DNA of 64,000 bases from Xenopus tropicalis. Taxonomy: Eukaryota > Chordata > Amphibia > Anura > Pipidae. Below are positions 24,001 through 36,000 of the stretch, in pieces. The first letter of the stretch is position 1. Every line of letters starts with the position of its first letter. A model generated the notes under the pieces. That model had not been told where the DNA came from, made no database searches, and saw only the letters and a program-made list of their open reading frames with translations. The stretch covers positions 16,114,712 to 16,178,711 of the forward strand of contig NC_030679.2 in NCBI RefSeq assembly GCF_000004195.4, given 5' to 3'. The translations under genes and the position numbers were made by a program.

Positions 24001-27000
24001 TTTGTGTGGTTCTCCCCACTTGTCCACCAGAAGCTGGAAGGCTTCCGGGTGAAGTTCCCATTCCTCTGGATCCACTCTGTGATGACTGAGAAAATCTGCT
24101 TCCCAGTTGCCCACTCCGGGGATGTGGATGGGCGACAGATGAGGGATGTTGCCTTCCGCCCAGTTTAGGATGGGAGATACCTCTTGGTTTGCTGCCTTGC
24201 TCCTTGTGCCTTATCTTGTGATAGTCTGTAGGAGTTTCCATTCCAAGGACCTCCGGGTTCCCTTTGGTAGAGAGATCCGTTGATGTAGGGAGGTTCTGTG
24301 CCATTTGCCCGAGGATCGTGGCTTGAAGAGGACGAAGGTGAAACTTGGTGGATGACAGCATTAGTCCAAGGATTCTCATGCAAGCCTGTACTGACGGTTT
24401 CTGTGTTGTCTTGAGACGTTTGATGGATGTAAGTAATTTGAGCGGTTTCTCCTCCGGAAGGAAGACCTTTTGTTGCCGCATATTGAATTGTAGACCCAGA
24501 AAGGTAATGATCTGACTGGCAAAAGTGAGGACTTTTGGAAGCTGATTGTCCAGCCGAAGTCCTGTTGCCCTCTCTTTAGAGAAAGCCTAGATGACAAGGT
24601 CGTCCAAGTACCTTGGACACGGAGAAAGGCCACTATGACTAGAGCTGGGCGGTATGACCAAAAATTTATATCACAGTATTTTTCAAAATTATATCGGTGT
24701 CACGGTATTTGACGGTATTTTTTTTTAGGTATGCAGCTGTTCACAAAGCTAGAACTGCAATTTCCCTCCTACAATGCTGCAGCCAGGGGGATGGTGTAGG
24801 AACAGACACATCCATCTCTAGCGATGGTGCCTCAGCCTTTGGCTGCTGGCGGAAGCAGAGAGATGCAGAAGCGCAGGTAGAAGAGCCCAATGCAGTCATA
24901 TCATGCCTGGTGCCAGTCCCTCAGCCATTAGGCGTGCCACACACCGCCATTAACACAAAGAGCTACGTGCGCACCTGCTCGGTTCCCACAATGAGGCTCC
25001 CCAGTCCCCCGATATAGTCACTCTCCCTAATATTTTTGCCGCCAGTCGCAGCCGCTCTCTCCCCCTCACTGCTGACGTCATGTCACCCGTGCGCAGGGCT
25101 GCCATCAGAAATCACGGGGCCCCGAACAACCAAATTATCAGTGCCCGCCAGAGGCCTAATGGTTAAAAACCAGAACACATATTGGTGGCCAGGGGAACCA
25201 TGTAACCAACAAGAGGGAGACGTGGCAACAGCAGTGCTAATGGTTATGGCACATACAGACTGGGGGAACTGTTCGCTACATGGGTGACAAATCTCACGAA
25301 AACACCTCTCCCTTCTTACACATTTTTCAACAATTATGCTAATTTGCCACAAGTAAGGGGTTTTATATGCTGTGATGTGAATTTTAGTGAAGGGAGTGGT
25401 ATTTTCAGAAGATCTGTCGCTCTATTGAAATTACAATAACTAAATAGGTTGGTTTTAAAAATGAAATTGAAATTATTTTTTTTTTAATATACTGAAGCCA
25501 GCAGAGATGTCTATGCCTATTAAATTATCCAATGTGTATTAAAAGGTAAGGAGCAGCAATCTGTAACAAAAAAAAATATTTTTTTCAAGGAATTAAGAAT
25601 AACAGGACAGGGTCCACTGCAATTTCTCTCCTAACATTATATGCAGCTTTATGTGTACATGTGCATGGGATGGTTTTATTTTTCATTTAAGGAACCCCAA
25701 TATAAACACTGCTTCACTAAAAAATGCACAGTATTTTAAGTTACTACTTTCCAATAGAGGTTTATCAGAAGCAGGAGCAGAGTTCTTTGTCCAAATTTCA
25801 CCCACACCCTTAACTCTGCTACCTTTCCTAACTTCTTTCTATACATACTCTTCCTTTCTGTTTCTCCCAATCTCTTCACTTCCATTTAACATACTATTCT
25901 GCTCAAAACATTCTTACCTCTGCTTTGTTTTTCTATCTTTTTCTCTATGGCAGAGAGCTGGGCCAATCCAGGTTGGGGGAAGGCTGGGCTAGTCCGGGCT
26001 GGACCAATCCGGGCTGGGGCTGGTTGGGCCAATCGGGTTGTGGGTGGGCTAAGTCAATCGGGTTGTGGGTGGGCTAAACCAATCGGGTCGTGGGTGGGCT
26101 GGGCCAAGCAGTGCACGAGCTTGATAAAGGAAAATATCCGAGCTTTAGGTGCTGACAGCAAGGGGCCCGGCTAATAAAAGTAAGTGCAGCACAGCCGGAC
26201 CCCCCTTAAGAGCCAAAACTCAGCAGGCCCGGTACGATTGTCCCCCCCTGCACAACCCCGATCTACACCGGTATGGGGGTATTTAAAAAATTTATATCAG
26301 TTTAAAAAAAAACAAAAACGGTATTCAGTATATGGCGGCATACCGCCCAGCACTAACTATGACAGACATGATCTTCGTGAATACTCTCAGTTGATAAGAA
26401 GTACTCTCAGATGATAAACCAAAAGGGCAGGGTGCCAAACTGGAAGGGATAGTTCTGGTAAGCAAACCTCAGTTACTGGTGGTGTTGAGGAAAGACTGGG
26501 ACTTGAAGATGGGCATCTCAGATGTCCAGTGATGCCATGAACTCCCCGGGTTCCATGGCCCTAATCAGTGAACGAAGAGATTCCATCTTGAAGTGATTGT
26601 AAACGATCCACTTGTTCAAACGCTATAGGTCTAACACTGGATGATATGTCCCGTCCTTCTTAGGGAGGTAGGAGTAGAATCCATGGAGGAGAATCCTGGT
26701 GAAGCGGTACCAGAACAATCACCTCAGACTCTGCTAATGAGCGAACGATCGGCAAGATGGCCTCTCATTTGTCGGGTCTTCGAGGGAAGTTTGACCATGA
26801 AAATGTGATGTGGGGAATGGTTATGGAACTCGAGACGGTACCCTGAAGATATAGTTTAGAGTACCCAGGGATCAGTAGTGTGCAGAGCCCATGTCTTTGC
26901 AAAGAACCAGTCTGCCCCCTAGTGTCTGTGGAGCTGACTGTTCCACCATGTATTCAGGAAGGGGTGGGCTTGTCCCCAGTGGACTTCGACTGGGACCTCT

Positions 27001-30000
27001 TTGATTGCCTTATTCAAACAGCAAATCACTGTTCAAATGAGGTAGAGGAACGTGAGGGGGCGATTCCCTTGTAGTTCCTAAAGCCCTGGTTCTAAGGAAC
27101 TGCCTCTCTTTGGATCAAAGCTCGATTTGTGATTGTTCTGTGAAAGGAGAGTACTCTTTCCACCAGTTGCCTAAGAAATTATCTTTTCCAATTCTTCCCC
27201 AAACAGTCTGGAGCCCTTGAAGGGAATAGAGATCAAGGACTTTGAGCTAAGGTCCACAGACCACATCTTTAGCCAAAGGGGTCAGGCACGAACCATCAAT
27301 TCATCAGCATCTACAACAGCCTCCCCCACAAAGGAGTTAACTTCAATAATAAAGGCGACTAACTGGGAAGTGGACCTATGGTAGCCAGTTTGTTTAAAAG
27401 GTCAGTGGTGTCCTGTTTGAAACTGGGTGTTCTCTTGACAATTGGCTTCAGAATGTTTTCTATCCAGCCAGATATGCCCTTGGTTAATGTTCCAATACCA
27501 GAGATGATGGGTTGTCCTGGGTTGCCTTCCTTATGTATTTTGGGTAACATGTAAAAGAACAATTCTGGGGTTAACTGGCATCAAATCCATTAAGTGTGTC
27601 TGTGGGGGGAGAAGCTACTGATGACCTGTTTAAGTTTCTTTGTATATTTATGAGTTGGATCCTCTTCCAGCCTTTCATAATATGTGGTGTTAGACAATTG
27701 TCTATTGGCTTCTTTTATGTAATTGGTAGTGTTCATTGTTACCCCGGCACCCCCTTTATCAGCTGGTTTTATTATCAAGTCTCTGTTGGTTTTCAAAGCC
27801 CGTATAGCCTGTTTCTCCTGGATACTGATATTGTAAGTCAACTTCCTTTGTTTGGCCAGAATATTAGATATAACTCTGTTTCTGAAGCAATCAATCAATG
27901 TATTGGTCCAGTTTTGGGTTTTGTCCTGGTTGTGGGGTCCAATTGCTTTTCTATTTTGTTTTGATTAAATGATTCTGTGGGTGGTCCTCTGGTGTTATAT
28001 TTGGCCTATTATGGCAGAATTCTTTGAGTCATAATCTCCGGAAAAATTCCTCCATGTCACTGCAGAGCTCTGTTTTATCAAGGCTTTTTGTAGGGCAGAA
28101 TGTCAGTCCTTTTGAGAGTACTTTGAGTTCCACTGCACTATGTTTATATTTGGAGAGGTTAATCACGGAGCAGTCAGTGTTGGACAGCGTATTTTGTTTC
28201 CTTGGTGGGTCCAGAGTCAAGCCTGCCTTTAGTCTCAGTCTGTCAAGTTTCTTTCTTTTATTTTGGATCAGATGAGATTGTAGACTTTTGTAAAATTGTT
28301 GCAGTGCCTGTTTGATGTTGTCTGTAAACGGTCCATATGGATTACCATTCAATAGAATGATTTCATCTTGAATGCTCTTCTTGTTATTGTAGGATATTTT
28401 GATAAGGTGATTTCGAAGCTTTCTGCAGTTCTGAAGCATAATTTATGTGCAAAGTGGCTGTTGTAGGTATTCTGAGTAGGATTTTTGATTTGGAGTCCTT
28501 TTGGAATCAGATTTTCTTTTTTGCACTTTGTTAAAAAAAAAATGTCACTGTCCAGTTGAGCCAGTTTCTTCAGGAGGGTTTTAAGTCTCATCTGTATGCG
28601 GTACATTGTGGTATCTTCCATGTTAATCACAAAACAAACACTGTAGTACCGTGTTAGCCAGTGTCAAAAATAATAATAAAAAAACAAAACACAAATACAA
28701 GAGTATTGTAGAAATGATACCTATATTGGCTAACACTAAAAATACATTGCAAGCTTTCGGAGCTCTAAGGCTCCTTCATCAGGCAAAATGCAAATGAGAA
28801 CTGAAATGGCACAACATTTATACTGATAAATCAGAGAGAAGTGTTCACAAGCAATAAATTGGGAAGTTACAGATAGGTAGAGATAACTTGTGAAGATAGT
28901 AAAAGTAATTAAGGTTTATTAGGGTGGGTTTTAACTGGACCCCACAACCAGGACAAAACCATAAACTGGACCAATACATTGATTGCTTCAGAAACAAAGA
29001 ATTTATACTCACAGAAATTCCTTTTCCCTCAGTCCCGAAGGCAGCACTTACTTAGAGAGACGTCACACCTAGGGTAGGAAAAACACCGCCTTCTCCAATA
29101 AATTATTCCGCCCCCTTTACCCATAAAACCCCTCTTCCCTCCACCAGCCTTCAGTGATTTCTCAAGCAATAAACACAAAACACAATGCTGCAAAAATATT
29201 TACTAAGGGAGGGATATTGTGCTGCCTTTGGGACTGAGGGAAAAGGAATTTACGTGAGTATAAATTCTTTGTTTCCCTCACGTCCCTTGGCAGCACTTAC
29301 TTAGAGAGTTGAGTAGCAGTAATCAAGGGGGGGAAACTTAACAGCCAGAAAGGAGAACTGTATTTGCAAAAGCCACTTCCCCGGGAGTACTCATATTTAC
29401 ACGGTAATGATCTGCAAAAGTCTTTAAGCTTGCCCACGAAGCCGTTCTGCATATTTGGTCCACTGAAACGCCTCCAAGCTCTGACTGCGAAGCTGACACT
29501 GCCCTTGTAGAATGTGCTCTGAGATCCACTGGAACTGGTCTTCCTGAAGAAGAATATGCAGTAGAAATTGCAAGTTTTATCCATTTTGCAATGGCAAATT
29601 TAGAAGCAGCCTTGCCTTTGTTAATGCCGCAAAAAGAGACAAACAGGTTGTGTGATCTCTGAAAAGGATGGACTCTGTTCAAATAAAAAAAGAACACATC
29701 TTCGTGCATCCAGCAAGTGTAGCTTTCGCTCTGTCTCATTCTTTGGATTAGCGAAGAAAGTTGGAAGAATAACCTCGAAATTTCTATGAAAATTAGATGA
29801 GACCTTTGGTCTGAATAAAGGATCTGCTTTTAGAATGATCTTATCTGGAAATATCTGCAGACATGATTCCTTACAGGACAAAGCTTGAATTTCACCCAAC
29901 ACATCTTGCTGAACAGATTGCTACTAAGAATAGATTTTGATAGATAGATTTTGATAGAAATGTGAAACATAGAAGTTTCTTCTAGAGGTTCGAAGGGAGC

Positions 30001-33000
30001 GTGTTGCAAGGATTTTAGAACCACATCCAGATCCCAATTTGATTTAAGGGTATAATTTTTTGGCTTAATATTCTGAGTGGCCTTAATAAATCTTCTAATA
30101 AGAGGATGTTCTGCCCAAGTTTTACTTAAGAAAGCAGATAAGGCTGCAATCTGGACTTTAAGTGTAGCTGGAGCGAGGTTTTTCTGGAATCCGTCATACA
30201 AAAGTCCAAAATAATTGACACTGTGGCTGTTTCTGGAGTCAAACTCTTGCTGGCACACCACTTTCTGAACGAAAACCAAACTCTTTGGTAAATTAAATTT
30301 GTCACCTTCTTTCTGCTCTGTAACAGGATCTCAATAACTGGAGAAGAAACTCCTTGTGACTTCATTACATCCCTTTCAGTCTCCAGGCTGTGAGACTTAG
30401 GGCCGCTGGATCTGGATGAGAATTGGACCTTGGGAGAGAAGATTTTCCTTTACTGGAAGATGCCATGGCGGACTTACAGATAATTGAAGGAGATCGGAGT
30501 ACCAATTTTTCCTGGGCCAGAAGGGACCAATCAGAATTACCTCTGTGGAACAAAGGGCAATTTTCTTGACCACTCTTGCTATCATAGGAATTGGTGGAAA
30601 TACATAAGCCCGGCTGAACTGCCATGGTTGAGCCATAGCATCCACTGCCTCTTCCCCTTGTTCGGCCATTAGAGAGAAAAACCTCTGATGCTTTGTATTG
30701 TACCTTGATGCCATGAGGTCTATTGTTGGAGGACCCCATAAATCGCAGATCTGCAAGTATGTTTCCTGATCCAGACTCCATTCTCCTGGAAGTTACCGTC
30801 CTGCGGCTTAGAAAATCTGCTTGAACATTGTTGCGGCCTGCAATATGGCGTGCTGACAGACTCTTTAGATATTTCTCTCCCCAACAAAGGATCTTTTTTA
30901 TTCTTTCAGCTAAATCTCTGCTTCTTGAACCCCCTTGGTGATTTATGTAGTAAGCAACAGTCACGTTGTCTGTATGTGTTAGGACTTTGCAACCTTTTAT
31001 CATGGATTTGAAAGCAAGCAGAGCTTTCCAAACTGCCTCTAGTTCCAAGGAATTTGATGACAGATGAATCTCTTCGTTTTCCCAAATACCTTGTTTTACA
31101 ATGTTTCCCAGATCAGCTCCCCAACCTGTTCCATTTGCATCTGTCGTGATAAGTATGGGGGGATCTGGAAACATCTGGGTGCCTCTTGAAAGATTTTTTG
31201 GTTGAAGCCACCAAATAAGGGAGTTTTTTACCTTCTGGGGTATATGGATCTTTCGGTGTAGTGACCTTCTTTGATGATCCCAAACCCGATTCATATATCT
31301 CTGTAGTTCCTTCATATGAGCACTCCCCCAGGGAACTGCTTCTAAGGCTGCTGAGAAGAGCCTATGAGTAAGTGTGCTTGGCATACGAAACGCGTTAGGC
31401 GTTCCTTCTTTTAATGCAACAATAAAGATTTGATTTTATGAGAGACCCCGGAGTCCGGAGTGCTTGGTGTCCACTACGTTTGATATCTGCTGAGAAGAGA
31501 CCTAGAATTTCTAGACCTTGTTTTCACTGAAATTTTCCTTTTTTGAAATTCGTAAACTTTTTCCCTAATTTTTTCTCTTTTCTCTTGAGGAAGGAAGATT
31601 TTTCCTTTCACGGTATTCCATATCATACCTAGGAATTTTACTTCTGTTGAAGGATGTAAATTGAACTTTTCCCAGTTTACTAGCCAGCCCAGTGACTGGA
31701 ATACATTTAGAACTTGGGATAACTGATCTTTCAGAACTTGTTCTGATTCTGCCTTTAGTAGGCAGTCGTCTAGATATGGAATGACTGCAATACCTTGGGT
31801 CCTTAGGTATGCCGCTACCACCACTAGAACTTTGGTAAATACCCTTGGGGCACTTGAAATTCCGAATGGTAATGCTGTGAACTGGAGGTGTTCTGTACCT
31901 GATGGCCTTCTTATGGCTACTCTTAGGAACTTTTGATGGCATTTTCTTATGGGAATATGCAAATATGCATTCTGTAGATCCAGGGTGCACATAACTTCTC
32001 TCTTGTGAATAGTGAGCAACGTGGACCTTATAGATTCCATCTTGAATTTTCTTTTTTGAATGAATTGATTTAACAATCTTAAGTCCAAAACGGTTCTGAA
32101 TTTTTTGTTTGGTTTTGGAACAAGGAAAATTGGGGAATAAACCCCTAAAAATCTTTCTTCCTGAGGTACCGGAACTAATACCCCTATATCTTTGAATTCT
32201 TGGATAGCAGCTTCTATTGCTTGCTCTGCTAGACTTTGCTTTGGAAGATGAGTTTCTAGGAATCTTATTGGAGGAAGCAGCCTGAACTCTATGGCATAGA
32301 CAAGTCTTATTAATTGTAGCACCCATTCGTGTGAAGTGATCTTTTCCCAATCTTGAATAAACCATCTTAGTCTCCCTGCTACTGGAAGATAGTCATGCTG
32401 AAAAAGGCTTCTGCCCGAAACTAGGGCGCCCCCTTCCTCTTGAGGATTTTCCTCTGGGCTGCCCAAGGGTTCTATCTCTAGATGTTTTGCTAGTTCTCCA
32501 GTCTTGCCTATATCCATAAGAGGTTTTTGAGCCTCCAAAAAAAAAGACGCTTAAAGGATCTTTTATCCTGAGGCAGACTTCTCACTTTATCATCTGACTT
32601 TTTCTCCACTAGCATCTCCAGTTCTGATCCAAAAAGTTTCTCTCCTTCAAAGGGTAAGTTAAGAAGACGATTTTTAGACACATTATCAGCTCTCCATGGC
32701 TTTAGCCATAGCCATAAAGCTCTTCTTGCAGTAGTGGCAAAAGAGGTTGTTTTTGCTAATATATCAACTGAGGCTAAGGCTGCTTCAGTTAAAAAGTCTG
32801 ATGCCGACATCAGCATGGGAAGATCCGATAAAGATTTTCTCTTGAAATACCTTTCTTTAATGCCTTCTCCAACTGCAAGATCCAAACTTTAAGAGACCGA
32901 GCTACTGATGCTGCTGCTATTGCCGGTTTAAACCCAGCTGCGGCTGCCAGGTAAGCCTTCCTTAAAGCTCCCTCTGCTTTCCTGTCCATAGGGTCCTTGA

Positions 33001-36000
33001 GGCTGGTACTGTCTTCCAAAGGTAAAGTAGTCCTCTTAACTGTTTGAGCCACTGGGGGATCTAATTTAGGAGCTCTATCCCAAAATTTTGCATCTTCAGC
33101 ATCAAAGGGAAAGAGTAAATTAAATTTCTTTTGCAGGCCCCATTTCCTATCCAATACTGTCCACTGATTTTGAATTTTATTCTTAATAGCCTCATCAACT
33201 GGAAAATATACTTTGCGTTTACCTATGTTAGCAAACAATTTACTAGATTTCTTGGGGGGTTCAGAATATTCTTCTGGACCCATTGTATCTTTGACTGCCG
33301 CAATCAGGGCTGCTATATCATCCACTGGAAATAATTCCTCTGAATCTGAAATTTCTCCTTCCTCAGAGTCAGATTCAATTTTACACTTTGAGGTTCCCTC
33401 CCCAAGGGAAGTATCAGAAGACAAATCTTCATAAAGAGACCCCTCAGCTTGTAGAGGTTCTTTAGGTTTTTGTTGACTGAATGATTCAAAAGCTTGAAGC
33501 ATAGCCCCCTTCATCCAAGAATCTAATTCATCAGCACCACCTGAGAGGTTAATAGGATTTTTGAGCTTCTCTTTACATGCACAGCATAACTATTCTCCCT
33601 CTAAGGAACTGAATTTGACTTCACAGCCCAGGCAGGAGATTAAAGATGGCTTTTTTAAATCCTTTTTCACTTTAGGTGACTCAGATAAACTCTCTTTACA
33701 TTTTGCTTCCGTGTCAGAGATACAAAAGAAATCAAATGTAAAAGCATCATAAAGATGCGTACTTACAGGCAGAGATGGAGCGTTTTATACGTGTGGACAG
33801 GCAGCAAGAATAAAACTACGGGAGGGGCTACGCGCCGCCATAACCACCAGTTTAAGAACCAGCCCTCCGGAAGTAACCCTGCGTTCCACCTGCCTCGCAT
33901 CTGCGTTTCACCTACGCAGCACGGCGCGAGTTAGTGACGTCACCGCTGGCGCCTCAACAACATGCGGCAAACTCCAAGACACTTACGCGTGTCTTAAACT
34001 CGCTTAAGGGAGGCACAACCATCTGATTGGCGACCCATAACAAGCCCTCCTGGGCTTCAGCGTAAGGGTACCCAATTACCACATCACAGGGGGCACACTC
34101 GTCTGAATGACGCCCTGGACTTATGCAGCATCTGGGGGCAAGTTTAATGGTGTAATCCATCCGGTAGAAAAAAAAACACTGAAGGCTGGTGGAGGGAAGA
34201 GGGGTTTTATGGGTAAAGGGGCGGAATAATTTATTGGAGAAGGCGGTGTTTTTCCTACCCTAGGTATGACGTCTCTCTAAGTAAGTGCTGCCAAGGGACG
34301 TGAGGGAAACAAGAGTTATATCTAATATTCTGGCCAAACAAAGGAAGTTGACTTACAATATCAGTATCCAGGAGAAACAGGCTATACGGGCTTTGAAAAG
34401 CAACAAAGACTTGATAAAAAAACCAACTGATAAAGGGGGTGCCGTGGTAATAATGGACACTACCAATTACATAAAAGAAGCCAATAGACATGTGGTTGTC
34501 TAACACCACATATTATGAAAGGCTGGAAGAGGATCCAACTCATAAATATACAAAGAAACTTAAACAGGTCATCAGTAGCTTCTCCCCCCACAGACACACT
34601 TAATGGATTTGATGCCAGTTAACCCCAGAATTGGTACTTTTTACATGTTACCCAAAATACATAAGGAAGGCAACCCAGGACGACCCATCATCTCTGGTAT
34701 TGGAACATTAACCGAGGGCATATCTGGCTGGGTAGAAGACATTCTGAAGCCAACTGTCAAGAGAACACCCAGTTTCATACAGGACACCACTGACCTTTTA
34801 AACAAACTGGCTACCATAGGTGCACTTCCACCATCCTAGCTACCATGGATGTGCAGTCTCTTTATACCAACATCCCACATGAAGATGGTATTGCAGCCAG
34901 CCAGTATTTCCTTGAAAAATCTCATATGTCCACAATGCCAACTCTACAACTAATCAAATTTATACTAACACACAACTACTTCTCATTGGGAGATGTCATA
35001 TACCTCCAACTGATGGGAAGTGCTATGGGAAGCAAAATGGCACCTCAGTATGCAAACTTGTTTATGGCCCAATTAGAAGAAAATTTCCCGGCTTCCTGCA
35101 ACACCAGACCGTTGACCTGTTTACGGTATATAGATGACATACTTATAATATGGACAGCATCAGAAAAGGAACTATTGACATTCCACCAAAGATTCAACCA
35201 ATTTCATCCCACGATTAACCTTACCCTTAACCATTCCTCTTCACACATCAATTTCCTGGATACCACTATCTACATCAAAAATGGAATCATACAAACATCC
35301 CTATACCAAAAATCAACAGGCCGTCCAGCATATCTTAGGTGGGACAGTTTCCATCCACATCACATTAAAAAATCAATTGTTTTTAGCCAGGCTCTTAGGT
35401 ACAACCAGATTTGCTCAAACGGAAACTTTTGTTAATCAGGGCTACCATCCGCAGGTTATTGATGATCAAATCCACAGAGCAACTCAAATACCCAGAGACA
35501 CACTCTTGGATTACAAACAAAAAATTTAAATCAACAGGGTACCAATTGTAGTCACCTACAACCCACAGCTGAACATTATAAGAAAAATAGCCAGGGACCT
35601 GCAGCCCATGCTCCATACAGATACCAGACTAAAGGAGATATTCCCTGAACTACCCCTTCTGTCCTATAGACCAGCGTTTTTCAACCACTGTTCCGTGCCG
35701 CGAGATGCTGACTGGTGTGCCGTAGGCAGGGCCGCAATTTTTACTTTCAAAGGGGGCCCGGCGATGCTACAGTTTTTCTTAGTAGCTCGGGCCCCCTTTA
35801 ATAAAATCCGGGCCCTGTCATTGGTTGCGCCCCGTGTGTACGGGTGACGTCATTACGCACGGGGCGCAACGTTATAAAAGGGCCTGTGTGCGGTCGCGTG
35901 TAGGCAGAAGTGAAGAGGCGGCGCGCCTGAGGGATACGAAGATGCTGCTGAAGCCACCAGAGAAGCCGCCGAAGAGCAGAAGTAAAATGCTGCTGGGCAC

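Larger units (their letters stand above)
28996..34310 (-). mobile_element. DIRS-B: structurally complete DIRS-1-like retrotransposon
   Basis: 5.3 kb, inserted in PLE-b copy 2 with AAAC on both sides (28992-28995; 34307-34310) and no target duplication, as expected for tyrosine-recombinase integration. Inverted terminal repeats: 29021-29156 against 34177-34310 (GTGCTGCC, GACGTCTCTCTAAGTAAG, AAGGCGGTGTTTTTCCTACC). The internal complementary region at 29217-29308 is complementary to both outer ends. Coding order on the minus strand: gag-like 33514-32508, RT 32538-31474, RNase H 31384-30365, recombinase 30365-29297. Frames are interrupted (frameshift near 32880, a PLE scrap at 31361-31486), so this copy is probably not autonomous. 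It is the youngest large insertion in the nest by position. Confidence 0.9.

Noticed and set aside
34255..34509. Minus-strand [23 protein letters not shown]
   Set aside because: Antisense of the PLE-b RT region; the sense frame has the conserved RT blocks.
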